Part shown: piece by piece, positions 16,434 to 25,350 of the stretch
How positions within the stretch are numbered: the stretch's first letter is position 1
Layout: each line of letters opens with the position of its first letter
Assembly (NCBI RefSeq): GCF_001485575.1
Contig: NZ_BCNB01000006.1
Coordinates: 2,170,001 to 2,234,000, forward strand
DNA from: Haloarcula sp. CBA1127
GTDB taxonomy: Archaea; Halobacteriota; Halobacteria; Halobacteriales; Haloarculaceae
Reading direction: 5' to 3'
DNA length: 64,000 bases
The notes under the pieces: model-generated
Told to the model about the DNA's origin: nothing
The model's database searches: none
Seen by the model: the letters and a program-made list of their open reading frames with translations, nothing else
Made by a program: the position numbers and the translations under genes

Positions 16434-16973
16434 TTAGTCCAGCACGAGCGTGTCGTCTTCGAGGTAGTGCTCGATGTGGTGGGCGTCTTCCTCGGTCTGG
16501 ACGATGATTTCCCGGAGGATCTGTGCAGTCGCGTGGTCACCGAGGTTCTCCGCGAGGTCGATGTGGTCACGGAGCGACTCGATGATGTCGCCGTACATTT
16601 CGAGGTCGTTTTCGAGCGATGTCCGGATGTCGTACACGTCCTGCCCTTCCGGTTCTACCGACGCGTGCTCTTCCTGTGCCTTGCCGCCGGCGATAGGTGT
16701 GCCACCGAGGGCCTGCGCTCGCTCCGCGAGTTCGTCGGCTGCTTCTTCGGCGTGTCCGGCGGCGTCGCCGAGGAACAGGTGGAGGTCGCGGAACTCGGCG
16801 CCTTCGACGTTCCAGTGGTGCTTCTTGACCTGATGGTACAGCGTGTACGTGTCCGCAAGGTCCTGGTTCAGCGCGTTGATTACCTGCTCGGACTTCTCCT
16901 TGTCGAGGCGGAGTTCGTTCTCTTCGACGTTCCCGAACTCGCGTCGGACGTGCTCTTGTGTTGCCATAGTCAT
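16434..16973 (-). CDS. dpsA: DNA-protecting ferritin-like protein DpsA
   Basis: A 179-residue Dps protein that stores iron and detoxifies peroxide as a dodecamer. The ferroxidase motif stretch YHQVKKHHWNVEGAEFRDLH (about residues 46-65) and the late ENLGDHATAQILREI and EDDAHHIEHYLED match Halobacterium DpsA closely. The start is ATG 16973 or 16967. On the minus strand CTTTAAG at 16994-17000 lies about 21-27 bases upstream, which suggests a leaderless transcript. No iron-box palindrome is present, so control differs from the neighbouring iron genes. Confidence 0.93.
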   Translation of the reverse strand: MTMATQEHVRREFGNVEENELRLDKEKSEQVINALNQDLADTYTLYHQVKKHHWNVEGAEFRDLHLFLGDAAGHAEEAADELAERAQALGGTPIAGGKAQEEHASVEPEGQDVYDIRTSLENDLEMYGDIIESLRDHIDLAENLGDHATAQILREIIVQTEEDAHHIEHYLEDDTLVLD

Positions 16974-17144
16974 CTTATTGTACAGGGGGAAGCCACTTAA
17001 AGATTGTTTTGTGAAAATATGTTTTCGGGAACCCAAAAAATATGTTCTAAGATAGAATGGCTGGTTACCTGAACAGAAATATTATCCGCTGATACCAACC
17101 ATCGCTCGAGTCAGCACACTACGCCTGATATAAAAGGGACAGGA

Positions 17145-17534
17145 CTACTGCGACGACGGCCGGGAAACGACGAGCGCGACGGCGTCCTCGTCGATTGCGC
17201 TGCTGTCAACCGCTGTCTCACGGAGGACTTGCTCCTGATGGACGGCGACAACTGCGGCGAGCAGGTAGTCGTCGAGGCCAAGATGTGTGCCGTACTCCTC
17301 CCAGACGGTTTCTCTGACCGCCATGAAGAACGTCGCAGGAGTGCGGTGTAGTACTGCGTCGTCGAACCGCTTTCGCCACTCGTAAACGAGGTTCTCGACA
17401 CCCGGATTCTCGCGCATCGTTCGCTGGTGGTCGGCGAGCGCGTCCCGCAACTGCTCTTCGTCGACGCTGTTCGTCCCCGCAACGCCACGGACCACGTCGT
17501 CGTCGAACGGTGCTAGGAGTCTTGGGTCATTCAT
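17145..17534 (-). CDS. Conserved-looking haloarchaeal protein of unknown function
   Basis: A 129-residue soluble, mostly helical protein (MNDPRLLAPFDDDVVRGV; VENLVYEWRKRFDDAVLHRTPATFFMAVRETVWEEYG). Codon use and acidity fit a real halophile gene. No membrane segment, metal motif or family recognised. It is divergent from the acyl-CoA synthetase gene, with a shared promoter region at 17535-17667. Confidence 0.55.
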   Translation of the reverse strand: MNDPRLLAPFDDDVVRGVAGTNSVDEEQLRDALADHQRTMRENPGVENLVYEWRKRFDDAVLHRTPATFFMAVRETVWEEYGTHLGLDDYLLAAVVAVHQEQVLRETAVDSSAIDEDAVALVVSRPSSQ

Positions 17535-17667
17535 TGGACGCCGCTACGGGGGTGGCGAACAAAAGCACCATCACACCGAAATCGCGGTAATGAATCGTCT
17601 AGATTCCCGCTCGCTGGGAGTTCCCCACACATATATTCGGGCCCCACTGTAACCTCCAAGTAGAGGC

Positions 17668-19773
17668 ATGGGACGATTATCGACGTTGTTTGCGCCGGAA
17701 CGTGTCGCAGTGGTCGGGGCGACCGATTCGGAGGGGTCCGTCGGTCACGCGGTCACCACGAACCTGCTCGATTCGTTTGCAGGGGAGGTCGTGGCCGTAA
17801 ACCCGAACAAAGAGACAGTGCTTGGATTGCCGTGTTACGACAACCTCGCCGGCTTGGACGACCCCGGGTCGGTCGACGTTGCCGTCGTCGTCGTGCCGCC
17901 GACAGTGGCGGTCGACGTTATCGAGAACGCCGGGGAAGCGGGTATCGAAAACGTGGTCGTCATCACCGCTGGCTTCGGTGAGACCGGCAGCGACGGGGCC
18001 GAACGCGAGCGACGGCTCCGCGAGGCGGCCCGCGAATACGACCTGAATCTGGTCGGCCCGAACAGCCTCGGCGTGATGTCGACCCCCGTCGGGCTCAACG
18101 CCACCTTCGGCAACGAGATGGCCAGCGATGGCGACATCTCCTTTATGAGCCAGTCGGGCGCGTTCATCACCGCCGTCCTGGACTGGGCCGCCGAGCGCGA
18201 TGTCGGCTTCAAGGACATCGTCTCGCTCGGGAACAAAGCAGTACTCGACGAGAGTGATTTCGTCGCTGAGTGGGGTGACGACCCTGATACTGATGTCATT
18301 TTGGGCTATCTCGAAGACATCAATGACGGGTCCTCGTTCGTTCAGACGGCCCGGGAAGTGACACAGGACACGCCGATTGTCTTGGTCAAGTCCGGCCGCA
18401 CGGACGCGGGTGCGAGCGCAGCCGCCTCCCACACCGGTGCAATGGCCGGGTCGGAGCGAGCCTACGAGGCAGGCCTCGATAAGGCCGGAACGCTCCGCGT
18501 CGAATCTGTGCAGGAACTGTTCGACTACGCACAAATTCTCGCTGGCCAGCCGCTCCCGGACGGGGACGAGATCGCCATCGTCACGAACGCCGGTGGTCCC
18601 GGCGTGATGACGACCGACGCCGTCGGCGACTCGGACCTGCAACTCGCGCAGTTCGGCGACGAGACGTTCTCCCGACTCCGCGAGGAGATGCCCGACGAAG
18701 CCAACATCTACAACCCGGTCGACATCATCGGGGATGCTCCTGCAGAGCGCTTCGAGACAGCCCTCGAAACCGTCCTTGCAGACGACAGCGTCTCGATGGC
18801 TGTCGTCGTCGCCTGCCCGACGGCGGTGCTTTCCTTCGAGGAACTCTCGGAGCGCATCGTCGAACAGCAGGAGCGGTTCGAGAAACCCGTCGCGGCGACG
18901 CTGATGGGCGGCAAGTCAGTCGACGCTGGTGCAAACGTCCTGAGCGAAGCGGGCGTGCCAAACTACTTCGACCCGGCCCGCGCCGTCGGGAGTCTGGACG
19001 CTCTCAGGCGCTACCGGGAGATCAGGGCGACCGAGTACGAGGAGCCAACGACGTTCGACGTGGACCGCGAGCGGGCCCGTGAGATACTCGAATCCGGCGC
19101 CCGGCGCGGGTCGAACCGGCTCGGCGTGGAAGCGATGGAACTGCTCGACGCGTACGGAATCCCGACACCACAGGGCGATGTCGTCTCCTCGCCCGTCGAA
19201 GCGGAGGCTATCGCCGAGGAGATCGGCGACGACGTGGTGATGAAAATCGTCAGCCCGGACATCCTGCACAAGTCAGATATCGGCGGCGTTGAGGTCGGTG
19301 TCCCCGTCGAAGACGTCCGGGACACCTACGAGGACCTCGTCGTCAGGGCGCGCAACTACCAGGAGGACGCGACAATCCTCGGCGTCCAGGTACAGGAGAT
19401 GGTCGACCTCGACAACGGCGTCGAGACGATTCTCGGGATGAACCGCGACCCGCAGTTCGGACCGTTGCTGTTGTTCGGCCTCGGCGGTATTTTCGTCGAG
19501 GTGCTCGAAGACAACACTGTCAGTGTCGCCCCCGTCAGCGAGAACGAGGCGAAAGGGATGCTTGATGACATCGACTCCGCACCGCTGTTGCGCGGTGCCA
19601 GGGGTCGCGACCCCGTCGACGAAGCGACGCTGGTCGAAACCATCCAGCGGCTCTCGCAACTCGTCACTGACTTCCCCGCTATCGTCGAACTGGACATCAA
19701 CCCCCTCGTCGCGACGCCCGACGGGGTGCAGGCGGTCGACCTGCGACTCACCCTCGACCAGGAGAAACTATGA
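17668..19773 (+). CDS. acd: ADP-forming acetate/acyl-CoA synthetase, fused alpha-beta
   Basis: A 701-residue NDP-forming acyl-CoA synthetase that converts acetyl-CoA, ADP and phosphate to acetate, ATP and CoA. The alpha half has a CoA-binding Rossmann start (VGATDSEGSVGH), VGPNSLGVM and the phosphorylated His in ASHTGAMAG (His255). The beta half, from about residue 480, is an ATP-grasp domain (VVMKIVSPDILHKSDIGGVEVG; ELDINPLVA). Fused single-chain ACD is known from Haloarcula marismortui. CATATATT at 17627-17634 is a good TATA element. The following gene overlaps by 4 bases. Confidence 0.9.
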   Translation: MGRLSTLFAPERVAVVGATDSEGSVGHAVTTNLLDSFAGEVVAVNPNKETVLGLPCYDNLAGLDDPGSVDVAVVVVPPTVAVDVIENAGEAGIENVVVITAGFGETGSDGAERERRLREAAREYDLNLVGPNSLGVMSTPVGLNATFGNEMASDGDISFMSQSGAFITAVLDWAAERDVGFKDIVSLGNKAVLDESDFVAEWGDDPDTDVILGYLEDINDGSSFVQTAREVTQDTPIVLVKSGRTDAGASAAASHTGAMAGSERAYEAGLDKAGTLRVESVQELFDYAQILAGQPLPDGDEIAIVTNAGGPGVMTTDAVGDSDLQLAQFGDETFSRLREEMPDEANIYNPVDIIGDAPAERFETALETVLADDSVSMAVVVACPTAVLSFEELSERIVEQQERFEKPVAATLMGGKSVDAGANVLSEAGVPNYFDPARAVGSLDALRRYREIRATEYEEPTTFDVDRERAREILESGARRGSNRLGVEAMELLDAYGIPTPQGDVVSSPVEAEAIAEEIGDDVVMKIVSPDILHKSDIGGVEVGVPVEDVRDTYEDLVVRARNYQEDATILGVQVQEMVDLDNGVETILGMNRDPQFGPLLLFGLGGIFVEVLEDNTVSVAPVSENEAKGMLDDIDSAPLLRGARGRDPVDEATLVETIQRLSQLVTDFPAIVELDINPLVATPDGVQAVDLRLTLDQEKL

Positions 19774-20846
19774 CCGACACGAACACGCTACTCGTCACGT
19801 CACTGGAGGAAGGTATCGGCAAGACGGCTATCACGCTCGCGCTAGCGACGCGTGCCCACGACGCGGGCTACGACGTCGGCTACATGAAGCCCAAGGGGAC
19901 GCGCCTGCGGAGCGCGGTCGGCAAGACGCGGGACGAGGACCCGATGCTCGCCCGCGAACTGCTCGATCTGGAGACCGACCTCCACGACATGGAGCCCATC
20001 GTCTACTCGCCGACGTTCATTCAGGAAGCCATCCGCGGGCGTGAGGACCCGGATGACCTCCGTGAGCGACTGCAAGAGGGCATCGAAACGTGTTCGGACG
20101 GGACCGACCTGCTCCTCGTCGAGGGGAGTAGCGACCTGACGACCGGCAGTATCGTCGATCTCACTGACATCGATATCGCGGAACTGCTCGACGCCCGCGT
20201 GCTGTTAGTCACTGGCTACGACACGCCCAGTGATACGGACGAAATTCTGTCTGCGGCCGAAGCGATTGGTGATCGACTCGACGGCGTCCTGTTCAACGGC
20301 GTCACCGACGCGACGGTCGACGAACTCGCCGACGACGTGGTCCCGTTCCTCGAAGGCGAGGGAATCCCAGTCCACGGCATTCTGCCGCGTGACCGCTCGC
20401 TCGCCGGCGTCACGGTTGCCGACCTCGCCCGGAACCTCGGCGCGGACATCCTCACTGGTGATGCCAACACCGACGTACACGTCGAGCGGTTCAGCGTCGG
20501 CGCGATGAGTGGGAGCAGCGCACTCGAACGCTTCCGGCGGACACGCGATGCCGTCGTCGTCACCGGTGGCGACCGGTCGGAGGTCCAGACAGCGGCCCTC
20601 GAAGCGTCTGGTATCAACGCATTACTCCTCACTGGTGGGTTCCAGCCCGCCAGTGCGGTCATCGGACAGGCGGCTGAGAAAAACGTCCCAGTGCTGTCAG
20701 TCCAGTCAGACACGCGGACGACGATAGACAGAGTCGAGGAAGTGCTCCGAACCGGGCAGACTCGGAACGAGGCAACAGTCGACCGTATGCGGACGCTACT
20801 GGACGACGGCGTCGACGTCGAGTCGCTGCTGTCAATCGACCTCTAG
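19770..20846 (+). CDS. Phosphotransacetylase N-domain-like P-loop protein (BioD-like plus DRTGG)
   Basis: A 358-residue protein. The N-terminal BioD-like NTPase has a P-loop variant (LEEGIGKTAITLALA) and a middle EGSSDLT. From about residue 215 a DRTGG-like domain runs through NTDVHVERFSVGAMSG and VVTGGDRSEVQTAAL. This is the regulatory N-terminal part of large bacterial phosphotransacetylases without the catalytic Pta domain. ATGA overlap with acd implies coupling. A regulator of acetate/acetyl-CoA flux is a reasonable inference, but the activity is unknown. Confidence 0.8.
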   Translation: MTDTNTLLVTSLEEGIGKTAITLALATRAHDAGYDVGYMKPKGTRLRSAVGKTRDEDPMLARELLDLETDLHDMEPIVYSPTFIQEAIRGREDPDDLRERLQEGIETCSDGTDLLLVEGSSDLTTGSIVDLTDIDIAELLDARVLLVTGYDTPSDTDEILSAAEAIGDRLDGVLFNGVTDATVDELADDVVPFLEGEGIPVHGILPRDRSLAGVTVADLARNLGADILTGDANTDVHVERFSVGAMSGSSALERFRRTRDAVVVTGGDRSEVQTAALEASGINALLLTGGFQPASAVIGQAAEKNVPVLSVQSDTRTTIDRVEEVLRTGQTRNEATVDRMRTLLDDGVDVESLLSIDL

Positions 20847-20874
20847 CACCGTCGTTTCGGCTGGGCGGTAGCCC

Positions 20875-20888
20875 GTTCCTAACGGAAC
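20875..20888. terminator. Small hairpin after the acd operon
   Basis: GTTCC-TAAC-GGAAC, 29 bases after the stop of the Pta-like gene. Confidence 0.35.
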
Positions 20889-20964
20889 ATGGCCCGGTGC
20901 TGAGGGGAAATCTCCAGATGAAACGTGCCTTACTATTTTAGTGATCGGTAGTCAAGTACCAGAT

Positions 20965-21012
20965 GGAGCCTTACCGGCTCCGTAGTGTCACACGACGGGG
21001 GTTTGCCCCCGT
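20965..21012. terminator. Two tandem hairpins between convergent operons
   Basis: GGAGCC-TTACC-GGCTCC (20965-20981) and ACGGGGG-TTTG-CCCCCGT (20995-21012). They lie between the convergent ends of the acd and biotin operons and could stop transcription from both sides. The second is followed by a pyrimidine-rich stretch. Confidence 0.5.
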
Positions 21013-21044
21013 TCTATCCCCTTTGTACCGGCACACACCGACAG

Positions 21045-21779
21045 CTACTGCTCGATAGCTGGCCGCAGAACCGACTGTTGGAGATGCGTTCTGAGTCCGT
21101 CAATTACGCTCGCAGACGACTCGATGTCAAGGGGTGGTACTGGCCAGACAGTACAGTCGGTCATCCGTTCGATACCATCCGGATTCGTCCGCTCAGCGGT
21201 CGTCTCGCCTTTGTACTCGTTGAGAACGACACCGACGACTGGCACGTCCCGCTGGCGGAGCGCCTGAACCGTCAGTGCCGTGTGATTGAGCGTTCCGAGG
21301 CCCGAACGGGCGACGACCAGCGCAGGAAGCCCGACATCCGCAACGAGGTCGATGACTTCTCGATCGTCCGCGAGCGGGACGCGCAGGCCACCGATGCCCT
21401 CGACAATAGCCGTCTCGCTTCCCGCCACGACATCGGTGACACCGTCGCGGATCGACTCGTAGGAAAGCGTGACATCGTCGTCTGCTTCCCGTGCGGCCAC
21501 TTTTGGTGCCAGTGGTGGCGATAACCGCTGCAGACAGACTGCGGCGTCCGCTGTGCCACAGACGGACTCGACAAACGCCGCGTCGTCGTCCGGCGGGTAT
21601 CCAGTCTGGCAGGGTTTTACTGCGACGGCGGCTGTCCCCACCTCCCGCAGCCAGCCCGTCAGCCCGGCGGTCACAACCGTCTTGCCGACGCCGGTGTCGG
21701 TGCCGACGACGAAGACACCGTCCTCGGCGATCTGGCCGGTTTCGCCTTTAGGTCTCGAACCGGTGCTTGTTTCGCTCAC
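21045..21779 (-). CDS. bioD: Dethiobiotin synthetase
   Basis: A 244-residue BioD that forms the ureido ring from DAPA, CO2 and ATP. The P-loop GTDTGVGKT is at about residues 26-34, with VKPCQTGYPP and EGIGGLRVPL following, as in the family. I chose the GTG at 21779 because it overlaps the bioF stop (GTGA) and gives a normal length. The in-frame start at 21824 lies inside bioF. It is the last gene of the biotin operon. Confidence 0.88.
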   Translation of the reverse strand: MSETSTGSRPKGETGQIAEDGVFVVGTDTGVGKTVVTAGLTGWLREVGTAAVAVKPCQTGYPPDDDAAFVESVCGTADAAVCLQRLSPPLAPKVAAREADDDVTLSYESIRDGVTDVVAGSETAIVEGIGGLRVPLADDREVIDLVADVGLPALVVARSGLGTLNHTALTVQALRQRDVPVVGVVLNEYKGETTAERTNPDGIERMTDCTVWPVPPLDIESSASVIDGLRTHLQQSVLRPAIEQ

Positions 21780-22978
21780 AGTACGCCCACCTCCGTGCCG
21801 GCAGTCCGGAAGGCATCGAGACACTGCGCGATGTCGTCGGCGGTGTGTGTCGCCATCGGTGCAACCCGGATGCGGGACGTTCCCTCTGGCACCGTCGGCG
21901 GTCGAATCGCGGGCGCGACGATACCGTGGTCGCGCAGGCGGTCGGCCAGTTCCAGCGCGTCGCCGCGGTCACCGACGACAACTGGGAGGATATGCGTCTC
22001 GCCAAGCACCTCGTAGCCCATCGTCTCCAGCCCGTCCCTGAGTGTCGCCACGGTGTCCCAGAGTTTCGCCGCGCGGTCGGTCTCGCGAGCAATTCGTAAT
22101 GCCTCGCAGGCCGCCGCGGCGTTCGGTGGGGATAGCCCGGTCGAGAAGACGAACGACCGCGCGGCGTTCAGCAGGTACTCGATGAGCACCTCGTCGCCGG
22201 CGATGTAGCCGCCCTGGCTCGCCAGCGCTTTCGAGAGCGTCCCCAGTTGGATGTCGACACGGTGACTCAGCCCCTCACGTTGCACAACGCCACCGCCGCT
22301 GTCGCCGAACAACCCCGTCGCGTGTGCCTCGTCGACCATCAGCCACGCGCCGTACTCGTCGACGGCGTCACAGATGGCCGATAGCGGCGCGATGTCTCCG
22401 TCCATCGAGAACACCGAATCGGTGACCACGAGCCACTGTTCGTCCCCATCGACATCGGCCGCTCGTGCGTTCATCTTCGTTCGCAGGTCGTCGGCGTCAC
22501 AATGGTCGTACACCACTGTCTCGCTGGCCCCGACGCGACAGCCGTCAATAATCGAGGCGTGGTTCAGCTCGTCGGAGAAGACGACGTCCGGGGCCAACGC
22601 ATCGATAGTCCCGATATTGGCCGCGTAGCCCGATGAGAACACCAGAGCCCGCTCGGTCCCTTTGGAGGCCGCGAGGTCGCGCTCCAGCGCTCGGTGGACC
22701 TTCGTGTCACCTGTGACCAGCCGCGAGGCCCCCGCGCCGCTCCCAACGGTCCGTGCCCCCAGTTCGGCCGCTCGCTGGACCCGACTATCATCGGCGAGTC
22801 CGAGGTAGTTGTTCGCGGCGAAAACGACTTCCTTGTCGCCGAACTCCGGTGGTTCTCCTTTAGGGTCATCGGCAAAGCGGGTCCGCGCCGAAACGGATTC
22901 GGCGACTTCCAGATGGCGGCGGAGGTTCTGTGCGTCGCGCTGTTCGAGTCGCTCGTTCAAATCGAAGCCGTGAGTCAT
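21776..22978 (-). CDS. bioF: 8-amino-7-oxononanoate synthase
   Basis: A 400-residue PLP enzyme that condenses pimeloyl thioester with L-alanine. Visible are NNYLGLADDSRV, GSGAGASRLVTG, DELNHASIIDG, VDEAHATGLFG and the PLP Lys in LGTLSKALASQGGY. It lies between the BioU-like and bioD genes in one minus-strand operon. The pimeloyl donor route is not evident in the window. Confidence 0.9.
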   Translation of the reverse strand: MTHGFDLNERLEQRDAQNLRRHLEVAESVSARTRFADDPKGEPPEFGDKEVVFAANNYLGLADDSRVQRAAELGARTVGSGAGASRLVTGDTKVHRALERDLAASKGTERALVFSSGYAANIGTIDALAPDVVFSDELNHASIIDGCRVGASETVVYDHCDADDLRTKMNARAADVDGDEQWLVVTDSVFSMDGDIAPLSAICDAVDEYGAWLMVDEAHATGLFGDSGGGVVQREGLSHRVDIQLGTLSKALASQGGYIAGDEVLIEYLLNAARSFVFSTGLSPPNAAAACEALRIARETDRAAKLWDTVATLRDGLETMGYEVLGETHILPVVVGDRGDALELADRLRDHGIVAPAIRPPTVPEGTSRIRVAPMATHTADDIAQCLDAFRTAGTEVGVL

Positions 22979-22999
22979 GAAGCGTAGAGTCAGGCAGTC

Positions 23000-24127
23000 T
23001 CAGAAACCAGGCATCAGGTCGGCGGGGCCGAACACGCCGTAGTGCCCGGCGCGGTTGTTCCGGACACCGGCTTTCAGATAGCCCAGTGCCGGGCCGTTGA
23101 CGTTGGCTTCCATGCTCGTCACGTTGTCTAGTTCGAAGGTGTTCGTTCCCGTTTCCCCATCAAATGTCGTGCCCGTCACGCTGACCGTCGTTGTGGTCGG
23201 TTTCTCATCAGAGCGCACGTCGAGGACGCCGCCGACGTGGACATCCTCGGCATCGCAGATGCCCGCACGCTCTAGCAACACGTCGTCGGCGTGTTCCATG
23301 TCGTGGAACTCTAGCACGCCGTCGTGCTCGTCGATGAGCGCCTCGATTTCGGCTTCGCTCATCTCGCGGGCTGTCTCGATGTCGTAGCCGTCGAGGTGCG
23401 CGATGTCTTCCCGGACCGTCCCGCGGTTGTCCTCGTAACCGGACTTGAGGCCGACGCCCCACCAGATCTCGACTTCCTCGACCTCAACGAAGGACTGGGC
23501 GGCCAGCGCCGCCGCCCCCGTCAGGAAGCCGGGGGTCGCGCCGGCCCCGCAGACGAACGTGATGCCGGACTCCTTCAGCAGCTCCTCACGGTCATCGAGC
23601 ATCCCGATGACACGGGAGCGTTTGAGCACGTCAATCATGACGCCCTCGTAGTCAGCCTCGGCGAAGCGCTCGGCCACACGCGGGATGAAGTCGTGTTCGA
23701 GGTTCGGCAGTGCCAGCAGGACAGCGTCGATGGCGTCGCTCTCGGCGATAATGTCGTCGATGGGCGTTTCCGCCGGTTTGCCCTGCGTACTGGCGACGAT
23801 GCCAGCCTGCTCGCCGTGCTGTTTGACGCCGTCGGCTGTTTCCGCCGTGGCTGTGCCGCCGTCGGGGGCCATGTCCGGGTCGTCCTCCGGCCCGCTGTCT
23901 CGCGGTTCATCACCGCTCGACTGGTCCGGGCCGCCTTGCGGCCCGCTTGCGATGTTGCCTTCCGTCGCCTCCAGCAGTTCGTCTACGTCGAGGCCGTCGT
24001 GGTCGAGAGCCACGCCGTTTCGGTCACAGGCCGCGACGGCGGTGAGGCCGTCCTTGTGCTGTGAGACTTCGAGCGTCCGCCGTCCGATTCCACCGGTTCC
24101 AAGCACTGCAAAGCGTATGTCGTCCAT
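23000..24127 (-). CDS. BioU-like oxidoreductase (candidate replacement for BioA)
   Basis: A 375-residue protein with an N-terminal NAD(P)-binding site (FAVLGTGGIGRRTLE), usually named saccharopine dehydrogenase-like. It sits between bioB and bioF where bioA is missing. BioU in cyanobacteria converts 8-amino-7-oxononanoate to a DAPA-level product using its own Lys124 amino group. Here Lys169 in DVLKRSRVIG is the best match once an acidic low-complexity insert (about residues 61-110) is removed. CGAGATPGFLTGAA follows. The BioU assignment is an inference from context and recalled similarity. Confidence 0.7.
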   Translation of the reverse strand: MDDIRFAVLGTGGIGRRTLEVSQHKDGLTAVAACDRNGVALDHDGLDVDELLEATEGNIASGPQGGPDQSSGDEPRDSGPEDDPDMAPDGGTATAETADGVKQHGEQAGIVASTQGKPAETPIDDIIAESDAIDAVLLALPNLEHDFIPRVAERFAEADYEGVMIDVLKRSRVIGMLDDREELLKESGITFVCGAGATPGFLTGAAALAAQSFVEVEEVEIWWGVGLKSGYEDNRGTVREDIAHLDGYDIETAREMSEAEIEALIDEHDGVLEFHDMEHADDVLLERAGICDAEDVHVGGVLDVRSDEKPTTTTVSVTGTTFDGETGTNTFELDNVTSMEANVNGPALGYLKAGVRNNRAGHYGVFGPADLMPGF

Positions 24128-24129
24128 TG

Positions 24130-25245
24130 TCAGTCGTCGGATTTGAGCTCTGATTTGGTCTGTGCTGTCCCTGCCGCCGTCTCGGTTTCTGTCTCGTCAG
24201 CCGCGCGTTCTTTGACCGCCTCGGGGTCGAACTCGTTGGCCTCGGTGTTCGGCTCGAGTCCGGCCTCCTCCATGATTTCGAGGTCGTCGGCCGCCGTCTG
24301 TCCCTCTGTTGTGAGGTAATCACCAGTGAGGATGCCGTCCGCACCGGCCTCCAGCGCGGCCACCTGTCCGTCCGTGTCGAGATTGACCTCGCGCCCGCCG
24401 GTCAGGCGCACGCGGGACTCTGGATGGAGCAGGCGGTACACCGCGATGGTCTTGACGACTTCCTCGGTCGTGATGTCGGGCAGCCCCTGTTCGGCCATGG
24501 GGGTGCCAGCGACCGGATTCAGGATGTTCACCGGAAGCGAGGAGATGCCGATGTCCTGCAGGGCCATCGCCGCGTCGACCCTGTCAGTCGGCGATTCGCC
24601 CATCCCGAGGATGACGCCGGCACAGAGGTCCATGCCGGCGTCCTTGGCGACCCGGAGCGTCTCGACCCGCTTCTCGAAGGTATGGGTCTGGACGACCTCC
24701 GGGAAGTATCGGGGTGAGGTTTCGATGTTGTGATTGTAGTGGTTGAGTCCCTCGTCGGCCAGAATCGCGGCCTCCTCCTCCGTGAGGATGCCGAGACTGG
24801 CGTCGACTTCCACGTCCGTCTCGTCGCGGACGAGACGGATGGCTTCGAGGACCTCCGCCCACTCCTCGGGTCGATTCTCCTTCGAGACGCCTTTCTCGGC
24901 GACGACGATACCGAACCGCTGTGCGCCGTCGCGTTCGGCGCGCTTTGCGGCTTCGAGTATCTTCTCCGGGCCGAGAAAGCCGTAGTTGTCGATGCCGGTG
25001 TCGAAATGGACCGACTGGGCACAGAAGCCACAGTCTTCCGCGCAGTTCCCGGCTTTGGCGTTTACGATCGAACACGCGTCGACGGTGTCATCACCCAGTT
25101 GCGTGCGCACGTAGTCGGCCCCGGCCGCCAAGTCGTCGACCGGCTGTGCGATGAGAGCCAGTCCGTCCCGTCGGTTGAGGCGCTCGCCGTCCAGCACGCG
25201 TGCGACGGCATCATCTACCGTTTGGTTGCCCGTCTCGTAAACCAC
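24130..25245 (-). CDS. bioB: Biotin synthase
   Basis: A 371-residue radical SAM enzyme that inserts sulfur into dethiobiotin. The cluster motif CAEDCGFC (Cx3Cx2C) is at about residues 68-75 after IVNAKAGN. YNHNIETSPRYF and GGREVNL are typical BioB. An extra acidic Thr/Glu-rich tail of about 35 residues follows residue 335, a halophile feature. It is the first gene of the operon, with the next start two bases after its stop. Confidence 0.93.
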   Translation of the reverse strand: MVYETGNQTVDDAVARVLDGERLNRRDGLALIAQPVDDLAAGADYVRTQLGDDTVDACSIVNAKAGNCAEDCGFCAQSVHFDTGIDNYGFLGPEKILEAAKRAERDGAQRFGIVVAEKGVSKENRPEEWAEVLEAIRLVRDETDVEVDASLGILTEEEAAILADEGLNHYNHNIETSPRYFPEVVQTHTFEKRVETLRVAKDAGMDLCAGVILGMGESPTDRVDAAMALQDIGISSLPVNILNPVAGTPMAEQGLPDITTEEVVKTIAVYRLLHPESRVRLTGGREVNLDTDGQVAALEAGADGILTGDYLTTEGQTAADDLEIMEEAGLEPNTEANEFDPEAVKERAADETETETAAGTAQTKSELKSDD

Positions 25246-25350
25246 ATTCTCGGTGTCGGTTGACGGTTTGATAAAGATTCGGGTGGGTCTCGCAGCCGAC
25301 GCGCTAATCGCGGGGGTACCGTTTTACCGAACCCACTGCTACGCGTTCAC

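Noticed and set aside
21745..21752. TTTAGG half sites inside the bioF-bioD region
   Set aside because: Single half sites within coding sequence with no partner arm.
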